Below are positions 8,324-17,464 of a stretch of DNA of 50,077 nt, piece after piece; the first letter of the stretch is position 1, and each line of letters begins with the position of its first letter. The notes beneath the pieces were generated by a model. It ran no database searches. It was not told the origin of the DNA and saw only the letters and a program-made list of their open reading frames with translations. The position numbers were made by a program, and so were the translations under genes. Source of the stretch: an uncultured Erysipelotrichaceae bacterium (GTDB taxonomy: Bacteria > Bacillota_I > Bacilli_A > Erysipelotrichales > Erysipelotrichaceae); contig OMXA01000013.1 of the NCBI GenBank assembly GCA_900314905.1, forward strand, positions 1 through 50,077, read 5' to 3'.

Positions 8324-9754
8324 ATGAAAGCTTATTTTTCAGATTATCTTACCCGGATTGCCCCGGGGATCCGCCAGCTGATCAGCCTGCTGGAGGAACA
8401 TTATGATTATGTAAGCGTGCTTTCTTCTGATTCTGTCGGTTTTCAGGCGACGATCATGCAGAGATCGAAGCAGATCAGCCACCAGACACTGACCGCAGAG
8501 CGGAGAAATACGGTACGGGTATGCAAGGATGGCCTGTACAGTGAATATGCATTCAATGACTTTGATCCCAAACATCCCGAAGTGATGGCGGAAAAGATCT
8601 GCAGGAATCTGGATCGGCAGATCGAACTGCTGAAGAAAACCGATACGAAGGTTTACCGGACCCCGGTTCTGGAGGAAGAACCGCTGCAGTTTTCTGCGGA
8701 GATGGAAACCGAGGAGATGCCTGAGACCTGCGATCTGGAGGAACTGGTGAAGTTCTTCAGCAAGCTGAGCGATGAAGGTGCTTCTCATCCGGATATCGTC
8801 GAGTGTTTCGCAAATGGATCTTCCACTCATATCAGCAAGATGTTCATGAGTGAGAAACGCGATATGCGCCAGAGCTACGTGATTTCAGAGGGGACTGTTG
8901 CCGCGATCGGGATGAAAGACGGAAAGAGTGCGGAAGGCTATGCTGCAGTCAGCGGCAGAAAAGGACCGGAGATTTTCAGAGGGATGGATCAGTGCCTCCA
9001 GGATGCGCTGAAGCAGGCAGATGAACTGCTTCGTGCAGAACCGGTGAAGCCTGGCATGTATGATGTGATCCTGTCTCCGGATGTGTCCGGATTGATTGCC
9101 CATGAGGCATTCGGCCATGGTGTTGAAATGGATATGTTCGTGAAGAACAGGGCGCTTGGCAAGGATTATATCGGAAGACGTGTCGGTTCAGATCTTGTTA
9201 CCATGCATGAAGGGGCGGCAGTTCTGGATGAAGTTTCTTCTTATGCGTTTGATGATGAAGGAACGCTGGCGGGAGATGTGGTGGAAATTGACCATGGCAT
9301 TCTGAAGACGGGAGTGTGTGATGCATTGAGTGCTTTGCGTCTCCATACGAAGCCGACCGGAAACGGCAAGCGTCAGAATTTTGAACATAAGGTTTATTCC
9401 CGCATGACCAATACGATCTTCGAGGGAGGAAATGATTCTCTCGAAGATATGATCCATTCGATTTCCTATGGATATCTGCTGGCTGGCATGCATTCAGGCA
9501 TGGAAGATCCGAAGCACTGGGGGATTCAGTGCATTGTCCAGAGAGGATATGAAATCAGAGACGGAAAGCTGACTGGCAGAGTTGCCGGGCCGATTGTGCT
9601 GACTGGATATGTTCCGGATCTGCTCGGCTCGATTTCGATGGCGGGCAGTGATGTGAAGGCGTTTGGCTCCGGGTATTGCGGCAAGGGCTATAAGGAGTTC
9701 GTCAAGGTCTCCGATGGCGGCCCTTATCTGAAAGCGAAAGCGAGGTTAGGCTGA
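8324..9754 (+). CDS. tldD: TldD-type metalloprotease subunit
   Basis: TldD is the zinc-bearing half of the TldD/TldE protease, which degrades unfolded peptides and matures some peptide antibiotics. The 476-residue protein carries the metal motif HEAFGHGVE near residue 257. A late cysteine in GYCGKGY is the expected third ligand region of the family. The start is ATG 8324, with GAAAGGA 6 nt upstream. tldE begins on the last base of this gene's stop codon, so the pair is coupled. No peptide precursor gene is visible next to it, so a general peptidase role is more likely than bacteriocin processing. Confidence 0.88.
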   Translation: MKAYFSDYLTRIAPGIRQLISLLEEHYDYVSVLSSDSVGFQATIMQRSKQISHQTLTAERRNTVRVCKDGLYSEYAFNDFDPKHPEVMAEKICRNLDRQIELLKKTDTKVYRTPVLEEEPLQFSAEMETEEMPETCDLEELVKFFSKLSDEGASHPDIVECFANGSSTHISKMFMSEKRDMRQSYVISEGTVAAIGMKDGKSAEGYAAVSGRKGPEIFRGMDQCLQDALKQADELLRAEPVKPGMYDVILSPDVSGLIAHEAFGHGVEMDMFVKNRALGKDYIGRRVGSDLVTMHEGAAVLDEVSSYAFDDEGTLAGDVVEIDHGILKTGVCDALSALRLHTKPTGNGKRQNFEHKVYSRMTNTIFEGGNDSLEDMIHSISYGYLLAGMHSGMEDPKHWGIQCIVQRGYEIRDGKLTGRVAGPIVLTGYVPDLLGSISMAGSDVKAFGSGYCGKGYKEFVKVSDGGPYLKAKARLG

Positions 9755-11034
9755 TGAATGAGATGATCCTGGAATTGCTGAAGGAGTCTGGCGCAGCCGG
9801 ATGGGAAGTGACGGATACCGTGAAAGAAGGATGGGAGTTCTATTTCATCCGTCATGAACTGGACCAGAACCGGATTGTAGATACCGAGCATGTGACAGTA
9901 TGCGTATATGAAGCAATCGGTGAAGGAAAAGAACTTGGCTCTGCACGGATGGAGATCCCGGCAGGCGCTGAAGAATCAGAAATCAGAGAGATGATCGCGC
10001 AGCTGCGCCGAGAAGCATCGCTGGTAAGAAATCCATACTATGAGCTGAATCGGCCTGGTTCTGCTGTCAGAAAGATGGAGAAGCCTGCCGATCCTGCTTT
10101 GATTGCAGAGGATTTTCTGAAGACGATGACAGAGCTTCCGGAGACAGAGAACGAGGATATCAATTCCTATGAGATCTTCACGAATTCGATGACCCGGAGA
10201 TTCATCAATTCCAATGGAATTGATGTTACTTCGATGTTTCCGGAGTCCATGATCGAAGTGATTGTCAATGCCAGAGAAGCAGGACATGAAATTGAACTGT
10301 ATCGGAATTACACGTCCGGAACCTGCGATGCAGAGCATCTGAAACTTGATTTAGCGAAGACTCTGCAGATGGGAAAGGACCGTCTGCACGCTGCTGCTAC
10401 TCCTGCACTTGGTTCCTATGATGTGGTGCTTGCCGATCAGGATGCTCTGAGAGTCTATGAATACATGACGGCTCATCTGAGTGCAGATTATATTTATCGC
10501 CGTTTTTCGGACTGGCAGATCGGAACAGAGGCAATCAGGGACGTGAAGGGAGATCGCTTTACCGTGAAGTCGGCAGCGCATCTGAACAATTCTTCGCACA
10601 ATACCGGATATGACAGCGAAGGGGCAGCCGTTAAGGATCTTACATTGATGAAGGATAATGTCCCGGAAGCGTATTGCGGCAGTCAGCAGTATGCGTATTA
10701 TCTTGGCCTGAAGGATTGTTTCCGGGCTCAGAATTATGAAATCTCAGCAGGAATGAAATCTGCAGAAGAGCTGCGCAGCGGCAATTATCTGGAAGTGGCT
10801 GAGTTCTCGGATTTCCAGGTGAATCCGATTACCGGCGATCTTGCCGGTGAGATCAGACTGGGCTATCTGCATCAGAATGGTGAAGTGAAGATCGTCAGCG
10901 GCGGATCGGTGTCCGGGAATATGCATGTGCTGATGAAGGAGATGTATGGTTCTCTCGAGCAGCGGCAGTATGACACCATGGTGATTCCTGAGGTCACCCG
11001 ACTCTGCAATGTGCAGATTGCCGGAGCAGAGTGA
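9754..11034 (+). CDS. tldE: TldE/PmbA-type protease subunit
   Basis: This is the partner of TldD. The 426-residue protein has the shared fold but no HExxxH motif, as expected for TldE. The C-terminal string SGGSVSGNMH is typical of PmbA/TldE proteins. The ATG overlaps the tldD stop by one base. Known TldD/E complexes form a closed chamber that takes only unfolded peptides. A terminator-like hairpin follows after 13 nt. Confidence 0.85.
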   Translation: MNEMILELLKESGAAGWEVTDTVKEGWEFYFIRHELDQNRIVDTEHVTVCVYEAIGEGKELGSARMEIPAGAEESEIREMIAQLRREASLVRNPYYELNRPGSAVRKMEKPADPALIAEDFLKTMTELPETENEDINSYEIFTNSMTRRFINSNGIDVTSMFPESMIEVIVNAREAGHEIELYRNYTSGTCDAEHLKLDLAKTLQMGKDRLHAAATPALGSYDVVLADQDALRVYEYMTAHLSADYIYRRFSDWQIGTEAIRDVKGDRFTVKSAAHLNNSSHNTGYDSEGAAVKDLTLMKDNVPEAYCGSQQYAYYLGLKDCFRAQNYEISAGMKSAEELRSGNYLEVAEFSDFQVNPITGDLAGEIRLGYLHQNGEVKIVSGGSVSGNMHVLMKEMYGSLEQRQYDTMVIPEVTRLCNVQIAGAE

Positions 11035-11047
11035 AATAGAATCGGAA

Positions 11048-11075
11048 AGAGCCAGATGGAAGTCTGACTCTTTTC
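11048..11075 (+). terminator. Probable terminator after tldE
   Basis: A 9-bp stem with one C-A mismatch (11048-11056 with 11063-11071), a 6-nt loop and a short TTTT run. Confidence 0.55.
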
Positions 11076-11081
11076 TGAAAA

Positions 11082-11112
11082 TTGGGCTGTCTGTCTTCGG
11101 AATGCATATTAT
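11082..11112 (+). promoter_or_regulatory. Putative promoter of the ABC exporter pair
   Basis: TTGGGC (11082-11087) pairs with either CATATT (11105-11110, 17-nt spacer) or TATTAT (11107-11112, 19-nt spacer). The ATG starts only 9 nt after the latter, so the message would have almost no leader. Confidence 0.35.
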
Positions 11113-11121
11113 GTTAAATTA

Positions 11122-12942
11122 ATGGCTATGAATAACAGTGAGAAAAAGCAGCTTCGATTTCCGGATAAGCGGAGCATGGTCTTGTATTTTCTGTCAGGTT
11201 CGGGAAAGTATTTTGCTGCGAGCCTGGTTTCGGCGTGTCTGGTTACTCTGCTTGACATGATCAATCCGAAGATCATCGGCTTTACGGTTGACTCGGTCAT
11301 CGGAGAGCAGCCGGCTTTTCTGCCGCCTTTTCTTCAGCGGCTGTGGGAGCAGACCGGCATGCATGGATCACATGCGCTGATCTCAATCGCATGTCTGGTC
11401 GTGGTGCTTGCGTTATTGAGGTCCTTGTTCCGGTATCTGTTCCGATTGATGAATTCAAAGGGGTCAGAATGCTTCGTGAAGCGGATCCGGGATCTGGTAT
11501 TTGCCCATCTTCTGAATCTTCCGGTGAGCTGGTATTCAGATCATCAGACTGGTGATATCATCCAGCGCTGCACGTCAGATGTGGAAACGATCAAGATGTT
11601 TCTGCAGGAGCAGCTGACGTCTTTGTTCCGGATTGTTCTGATGATTGTGATGTCGCTCTGCTTCATGGCGGGAATCAGCGGCAGGCTGACGCTCTATGCA
11701 GGTCTGTTCATCCCGGTGATCATCAGCTACAGCATTTTCTTCTATCATAAAATCGGTGCTTCGTTTGAAAAGGCAGATATCGAGGAAGGAAAGCTTTCTG
11801 CGATTGCACAGGAGAATCTGACCGGCGTACGGGTAGTACGGGCATTCGGCAGAGAACAGTATGAGAAGACCAGGTTTGCAGATCAGAATGATCAGTATAC
11901 GAAGTTCTGGATCCGCCTGATGAAATACCTCTCAGTGTTCTGGTCCTGCGGAGATCTGTTCTCTTACCTGCAGATTCTGACGGTGCTTTCAGCGGGTGCG
12001 GTTTTCTGCGTGCGCGGCGAGATGACGGCGGGGAGCTACATTGCCTTTCTTTCCTACAATGCGATGCTGACATGGCCGGTTCGCATGCTTGGCAGGATCA
12101 TTGCAGATCTTTCCAAGACAGGGGTATCCATCGACCGGATCCGGGAAATCATGAATGCGGAAGAAGAACAGGATAAACCAGATGCAGTGACACCGGATCT
12201 GCTTCAGGATATTGTCTTTGATCATGTCTCTTATCAGTATGAGAACGGAAACGGAGAGATTCTGGATGACGTGTCATTCACGGTGAAAGCGGGTTCTACG
12301 GTCGGAATTCTCGGCGGAACCGGATCGGGAAAGTCGACGCTGATGTATCTGCTGGATCGTCTGTATCCGCTCTCGAAAGGGCAGATCACGATCGGCGGAG
12401 TGGATATTGCGGATATGAAAGCGTCCTGGGTCAGAACGCAGATCGGCATGGTGCTGCAGGAGCCGTATCTGTTTTCACGCACGCTGTTTGAGAATATCCG
12501 GATTGCCAAGCCGACTGCGAACCTGAAAGAAGTCAGGCAGGCTTCAGAAATTGCTGATCTGGATGATACGGTGGAACATTTCACGGATAAATATGAAACA
12601 TTTGTCGGCGAACGCGGGGTCACGTTGTCTGGCGGCCAGAAGCAGCGGACCGCCATCGCCCAGATGCTGATCAGAAAACCTCCGATCATGATTTTTGATG
12701 ATTCGCTCTCGGCAGTCGATGCCGAGACGGATGCGAAGATCCGCACGGCAATTCATGAAAGCAGCGGTACTTCTACGGTGATTCTGATTGCACATCGGAT
12801 CACGACGCTGATGCAGGCAGATCAGATCATCGTGCTGGATCAGGGCAGAGTTGCTGAACAGGGGACCCATGAACAGCTGCTGGAGAAGAATGGCATCTAC
12901 CGGAAGATCTATGACCTGCAGATGCAGGGACAGGAGGGCTGA
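11122..12942 (+). CDS. Heterodimeric ABC exporter subunit, degenerate Walker B
   Basis: The 606-residue protein is a half-transporter with six N-terminal membrane helices and a C-terminal ATPase. The Walker A GGTGSGKST lies near residue 398 and the signature LSGGQKQR is canonical. The Walker B end reads IMIFDDSLSAVD, so the catalytic glutamate is replaced by aspartate. This is the hallmark of the inactive site in heterodimers such as BmrC/BmrD or TM287/288. The partner is the next gene, 2 nt downstream. No Shine-Dalgarno sequence is visible before the ATG at 11122. The substrate is unknown; related pairs export drugs, lipids or peptides. Confidence 0.9.
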   Translation: MAMNNSEKKQLRFPDKRSMVLYFLSGSGKYFAASLVSACLVTLLDMINPKIIGFTVDSVIGEQPAFLPPFLQRLWEQTGMHGSHALISIACLVVVLALLRSLFRYLFRLMNSKGSECFVKRIRDLVFAHLLNLPVSWYSDHQTGDIIQRCTSDVETIKMFLQEQLTSLFRIVLMIVMSLCFMAGISGRLTLYAGLFIPVIISYSIFFYHKIGASFEKADIEEGKLSAIAQENLTGVRVVRAFGREQYEKTRFADQNDQYTKFWIRLMKYLSVFWSCGDLFSYLQILTVLSAGAVFCVRGEMTAGSYIAFLSYNAMLTWPVRMLGRIIADLSKTGVSIDRIREIMNAEEEQDKPDAVTPDLLQDIVFDHVSYQYENGNGEILDDVSFTVKAGSTVGILGGTGSGKSTLMYLLDRLYPLSKGQITIGGVDIADMKASWVRTQIGMVLQEPYLFSRTLFENIRIAKPTANLKEVRQASEIADLDDTVEHFTDKYETFVGERGVTLSGGQKQRTAIAQMLIRKPPIMIFDDSLSAVDAETDAKIRTAIHESSGTSTVILIAHRITTLMQADQIIVLDQGRVAEQGTHEQLLEKNGIYRKIYDLQMQGQEG

Positions 12943-12944
12943 CC

Positions 12945-14765
12945 ATGAGCGAGAAGAAAAAAGAAGAACAGGTTTCTCTTCCGTTCTTCGGAATTCCGAA
13001 GCTGATGCCGTATGTGCGTCCTTACCGGAAGAAACTGATTGCAATGATGATTCTCGGGCTTGCAGCATCGGCGATCGATTCGGTCTATCCGCTATTCAAT
13101 CAGTATGCACTGAATCATTTCGTCGCTTTGAAGACGCTTGATACGATGCCGAGGTTCATCGGGCTCTATATTGCAATTCTGGTAGTGCAGGTGGTAATCA
13201 ATCTGATCAGCACCTACTGGGCAGGACAGATTGAGATGAGCGTGGATCATGATCTTCGGGAAGCGAGCTTCAGTCATCTGCAGACCCTGTCTTTCTCTTA
13301 TTTCAATCAGAATAATGTCGGCTACATTCATGCAAGGGTCATGAGCGATACCGGCAGAATCGGAGAAATTGCTGCCTGGCGGTTCATGGATCTGATCTGG
13401 AATGGCTCCTATCTGATCTTCGTGCTTGTGATCATGCTGAGGATGAATGCGAGGCTGACGGCATGGATCATTCTGCTGGTGCCGATTGCGGTATTTCTGA
13501 TCAGCTGGTTCCAGAAGCGGATTGTTACCCTGAACCGCCGGATCCGTGAGATCAATTCGACGATTACCGGGAATTTCAATGAGGGAATTACCGGCGTGCG
13601 TTCCATCAAGACGATGGCAGTGGAATCGGTGATCAATTCTGATTTTCAGAAAGATACGGAGCGGATGCGGAAAGAGTCGGTGCATGCGGTGCATTACAGT
13701 GCACTGCTTTCTGCGACCATGGTGCTGATGAGCTCAATGGCTCTGGCAGTGGTGCTCTGGCGGGGCGGAATGATCACCAGAGAGCAGGTGATGACGATCG
13801 GAACCCTGTCAGTATTCATGAGCTATGCGCTGAATCTGATGGATCCGATTGAGGCAATCGTGCAGACGATTTCTGCGCTGGTTGCTTCGCAGGTGAATAT
13901 CGAGCGGTTCACGAAGCTGATGAATACGGCTTCTGATGTCGCGGATACGCCGGAAGTCATTGAAAAATACGGAGATACGTTTCATCCGAAGAAGGAGAAC
14001 TGGGAACCGTTATACGGAGATGTCGAGTTCCGGGATGTCACATTCCGGTATCCGGACGGGACGGAGAATGTCCTGGAACACTTCAATCTGAATGTCCCGC
14101 AGGGAACGAATGTCGCAATTGTCGGCGAGACCGGAGCGGGAAAGAGCACGTTAGTCAATCTCGTCTGCAGGTTCTATGAACCGACCAGCGGCCAGGTGCT
14201 GATCGATGGCAGAGATGCCCGCGAGAGAAGCCAGCTCTGGCTGCATTCCAATATCGGCTACGTGCTCCAGACGCCGCATCTGTTTTCCGGAACGGTCCGG
14301 GATAATCTGCGCTATGGGAAGCCGGATGCGAGCGATGAGGAGATCATGAAGGCATTGCAGATGGTTTCTGCAGACTTCGTGATCCGCAAGATGGATCATG
14401 GCCTTGACAGTGAGGTCGGAGAAGGCGGGGATCTTCTCTCTACTGGAGAAAAGCAGCTGCTGTCATTTGCCAGGGCGCTGCTGGCTGATCCGCGGATTCT
14501 GGTTCTGGATGAAGCCACTTCTTCCATTGATACCGTGACCGAAAAAGCAATTCAGAATGCGATCGCAGCAGTGACAAAGGGAAGGACTTCGTTTGTGATT
14601 GCGCATCGGCTTTCCACAATTGTCGATGCGGATGTGATTCTGGTCGTACGAGATGGAAAGATCATCGAGCATGGAACACACCAAGAGCTGATGAAGCAGA
14701 GAGGGTACTACTATAGTCTTTACACGCGCCAGTTCGAGCTTTCAGCCCCGGATCTTGCAGAATAG
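12945..14765 (+). CDS. Heterodimeric ABC exporter subunit, catalytic Walker B
   Basis: This 606-residue half-transporter complements the previous gene. Walker A is GETGAGKST near residue 394, and Walker B LVLDEATSSID keeps the catalytic glutamate. Its signature loop is LSTGEKQ instead of LSGGQ. In the dimer this odd signature faces the aspartate-type Walker B of the partner, so one site is degenerate and one is competent. This matches established heterodimeric exporters. AGGAGGG precedes the ATG. No clear terminator is seen before oppA. Confidence 0.9.
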   Translation: MSEKKKEEQVSLPFFGIPKLMPYVRPYRKKLIAMMILGLAASAIDSVYPLFNQYALNHFVALKTLDTMPRFIGLYIAILVVQVVINLISTYWAGQIEMSVDHDLREASFSHLQTLSFSYFNQNNVGYIHARVMSDTGRIGEIAAWRFMDLIWNGSYLIFVLVIMLRMNARLTAWIILLVPIAVFLISWFQKRIVTLNRRIREINSTITGNFNEGITGVRSIKTMAVESVINSDFQKDTERMRKESVHAVHYSALLSATMVLMSSMALAVVLWRGGMITREQVMTIGTLSVFMSYALNLMDPIEAIVQTISALVASQVNIERFTKLMNTASDVADTPEVIEKYGDTFHPKKENWEPLYGDVEFRDVTFRYPDGTENVLEHFNLNVPQGTNVAIVGETGAGKSTLVNLVCRFYEPTSGQVLIDGRDARERSQLWLHSNIGYVLQTPHLFSGTVRDNLRYGKPDASDEEIMKALQMVSADFVIRKMDHGLDSEVGEGGDLLSTGEKQLLSFARALLADPRILVLDEATSSIDTVTEKAIQNAIAAVTKGRTSFVIAHRLSTIVDADVILVVRDGKIIEHGTHQELMKQRGYYYSLYTRQFELSAPDLAE

Positions 14766-14855
14766 ACACAGATTCATTTTCTGAAAATGATGAAAAAAAT
14801 CAGATGAAAAGTGAATCAAATGTGAAAAACGTGAAAATTCCGTGAAATCACAGTG

Positions 14856-14884
14856 TTGTTTTCTTGAACACTTTAAGCTAAACT
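14856..14884 (+). promoter_or_regulatory. oppA promoter
   Basis: TTGTTT (14856-14861), a 17-nt spacer and TAAACT (14879-14884), placed 34 nt before the ATG, with an AGGAGGG ribosome site in between. Confidence 0.55.
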
Positions 14885-14918
14885 CAAACCATAGCAATTG
14901 AATCAGGAGGGAAAAGCT

Positions 14919-17033
14919 ATGAAGAAATTATCTGCAGTGCTTCTTTCTGCGATGATGGCTGTAACTCTGGCTGGATGCGGCGGATCTTCTTCCGCAGCAG
15001 CAACGGAGTCTGCAGCTGCTACCGCAGCAGCAAGCGCAAGCGCAGGCGCCGAGGAGTACATGTCCGATACGGCAGCTGCTGACATCAAGCTGTCTGATAC
15101 GGACAACATGACCGAGTACACGATCTATCAGATCCAGTCGATGGACTATCTGGTAACCGCTCTTGCCGAAGACCATGAGTACAATGCAAACTTTGTCGAT
15201 GGTCTTCTGGAAAATGACACTTACGGAAACCTGGCTCCGTGCCTGGCGACCAGCTATGATGTCAGTGACGATGGTCTGACTTACACTTTCCATCTGAGAG
15301 ATGGCGTCAAGTGGGTAACCAACACTGGCGAAGAATATGACACCGTCAAGGCTGATGACTTCGTTGCAGGTCTTCGTCATGGTGCTGAATTCAACAGCGG
15401 CACTGCCTGGCTGATGCAGGGTGTGATCAAGGGATATGCTGATTACATGGCTAACGGCGACTATTCTGATGAAGCATGGGATAAAGTCGGTATCAAAGCA
15501 GTCGATGATCTGACTCTGGAATACACGCTGGAAGCTCCTACTTCCTACTTCCCGTCCATGACGACTTATGCAGTTCTCTATCCGGTCAACCGTGAATTCC
15601 TGGAATCCCAGGGAACCGGCTGCAAGCTTGGTGCTCCGGATCAGACTTCCTGCTCGTTCGGCACGACGGATGCGGCTTCCATTCTCTACAATGGCGGCTA
15701 TATCCTGACCTCCTATGATCTGGAATCTTCCACAGTTCTGACGAAGAACGAGAACTACTGGGATGCAGATCATGTCTACATGAAGACGGTTACGAGAATC
15801 TATGATGATGGCTCCGATCCGTATTCTCCAATCCGCTCCTTCGAACAGGGCATCTATGCATATGCACCGATCTCTGCACAGTGGGAGAACTTCGATCAGT
15901 ACATGACGAAGTATGCCGGATATACGACAGAGTCTCTTCCGAATCCGTCTGTCTTCGGTATTGTCTTCAATATGAACCGTCAGACATTTGACAACACGAA
16001 CTATGCAACAGATACTGCTGAAGCAGAGCGTACGCACAATGCGATCCTGAATGAGAACTTCCGCAAGGCACTCCGTGCTTCATGGGATCGTACTTCTTAT
16101 CTGATGGTTTCTGCTCCGGAAGATCTGGCGAAGGGAATGCTCCGCAATATGAACAACTTCCCGGAGGTTGTCCGTACTTCTGACGGAACGTCTTATGGCG
16201 ATCTTGTAACACAGGCTTATGATGCTCGTACCGGCACGGATATTGATCTGTCCGATGGCCAGGATCCGTTCTACAGCAAGGACGAAGCACTCAAGTACCT
16301 CGAAGCTGCGAAAGCAGATGGCCTGGATATCAGCGCTGACAAGCCGATTCACCTGGATATGCTTGTTCCTGAAACCAACAAGAGACTGGTTGATCAGGGA
16401 CAGTCCCTCAAGGATTCTGTTGAATCTGCTACAGACGGCCAGATTGTGATCGAACTGGTTATGAGAGATCAGGATACCGTCAAGAACATTGCTTACTACA
16501 GCAACAGCCCGGCAGAAGCTGATTACGACATTTCCACCTTCACTGGCTGGTCTCCGGACTATGCTGATCCGAAGTCCTTCGTCGACATCTACAGCCCGGT
16601 TTCCGGATACTATATGAAGTCCATGGGTCTGACGGATTCTTCCCAGACTGCTGATGCAGTGAACGAAGGCGATCCGGTCTATGGCTCTGATGATGACATC
16701 AAGGAGCAGGTCGGCCTTAAGGAATATGAGGACCTCTATCGCAAGGCTGATGCAATCTATGATGATCTGGATGCGCGTTATAAGGCATTCGCTGAAGCTG
16801 ATGCGGAACTGGTTGACAAGTGCTTCTTCATTCCTGGCCAGATGCAGTCCAGAACGGTTCGCGTAAGCCACATCGTTCCGTTCAGCCGCGTTTACTCCAC
16901 GACCGGACTTACTGAGTACAAGTACAAGGGACTCAAGCTTCAGGAAGGCGTTGTAACCACTGATGATTACAACAAGGCTTACGATGACTTCAAGACGGGC
17001 GGAACTGCAGCAGTTCTGACCGGTGCGAACTGA
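14919..17033 (+). CDS. oppA: Oligopeptide-binding lipoprotein OppA-like
   Basis: This is the extracytoplasmic peptide receptor of the Opp transporter, in solute-binding family 5. The 704-residue protein begins with a lipoprotein signal peptide and lipobox LAGC, whose cysteine is near residue 22. A Ser/Ala-rich tether of about 30 residues follows, then the large binding domain. The start is the ATG at 14919, with AGGAGGG 8 nt upstream; an in-frame TTG at 14898 lies before that site. The length is above the usual 540-600 and close to AmiA-type receptors. It precedes oppBCDF but is separated from them by 431 nt. Confidence 0.93.
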   Translation: MKKLSAVLLSAMMAVTLAGCGGSSSAAATESAAATAAASASAGAEEYMSDTAAADIKLSDTDNMTEYTIYQIQSMDYLVTALAEDHEYNANFVDGLLENDTYGNLAPCLATSYDVSDDGLTYTFHLRDGVKWVTNTGEEYDTVKADDFVAGLRHGAEFNSGTAWLMQGVIKGYADYMANGDYSDEAWDKVGIKAVDDLTLEYTLEAPTSYFPSMTTYAVLYPVNREFLESQGTGCKLGAPDQTSCSFGTTDAASILYNGGYILTSYDLESSTVLTKNENYWDADHVYMKTVTRIYDDGSDPYSPIRSFEQGIYAYAPISAQWENFDQYMTKYAGYTTESLPNPSVFGIVFNMNRQTFDNTNYATDTAEAERTHNAILNENFRKALRASWDRTSYLMVSAPEDLAKGMLRNMNNFPEVVRTSDGTSYGDLVTQAYDARTGTDIDLSDGQDPFYSKDEALKYLEAAKADGLDISADKPIHLDMLVPETNKRLVDQGQSLKDSVESATDGQIVIELVMRDQDTVKNIAYYSNSPAEADYDISTFTGWSPDYADPKSFVDIYSPVSGYYMKSMGLTDSSQTADAVNEGDPVYGSDDDIKEQVGLKEYEDLYRKADAIYDDLDARYKAFAEADAELVDKCFFIPGQMQSRTVRVSHIVPFSRVYSTTGLTEYKYKGLKLQEGVVTTDDYNKAYDDFKTGGTAAVLTGAN

Positions 17034-17110
17034 GAAGCCCTGACTGAAACTGATCTCAAATCAGACACCTTGAAATGGTCTCTGCAGAAAGGAAAGCACG
17101 ATCGTGCTGA

Positions 17111-17135
17111 CCCCTTGGCGCAGGGGCCATTTTCT
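17111..17135 (+). terminator. Weak terminator-like hairpin after oppA
   Basis: CCCCT (17111-17115) pairs with AGGGG (17122-17126), followed by CCATTTTCTG. An alternative TGGC/GCCA pairing competes. It could partly stop transcription between oppA and oppB. Confidence 0.4.
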
Positions 17136-17363
17136 GATTCATCAGGAATCGGACAGGTTCAGACGGAAATACATCTATTCTGGGAAAAAATGACTGGTCT
17201 AGGTGTGAGAAAGATCGGAAGGAGATTCTCTGATCCAATGGGAATAAAAAGATTCAGGTCCAGAAAACTATTTCATTTTCAGAAAGCACTGACCGAATTT
17301 TCAGTATCATCTGTGCATCATCTGAAACAATGCCGTTCGGTTCATGGCAATGTGAAAGACCTA

Positions 17364-17372
17364 TGATATAAT
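17364..17372 (+). promoter_or_regulatory. Extended -10 promoter of oppBCDF
   Basis: TGATATAAT is a perfect extended -10. It would give oppBCDF its own transcript with a leader of about 85 nt. No good -35 was found. Confidence 0.55.
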
Positions 17373-17464
17373 TACTAAGCGCATTTTCTTTAATAGTGCC
17401 TGTTTCAGGGGAAAGATTCCGGCATGGAAAAAGATGATTTGCGAGGAAAAGGAACGGATTTGGT

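Larger units (their letters stand above)
17034..17464 (+). other. 431-nt gap between oppA and oppB
   Basis: No supported gene lies here. I see a perfect 14-bp palindrome AGCACGATCGTGCT (17095-17108), then a GC-rich hairpin (17111-17126) with a short T run, then an extended -10 promoter near 17364. The arrangement would allow oppA to be made at a higher level than the permease. Small open frames lack ribosome sites. Confidence 0.5.

Noticed and set aside
17070-17366. 98-codon open frame in the oppA-oppB gap
   Set aside because: TTG start without a ribosome site, no recognisable domain, and it overlaps the hairpin and promoter elements.
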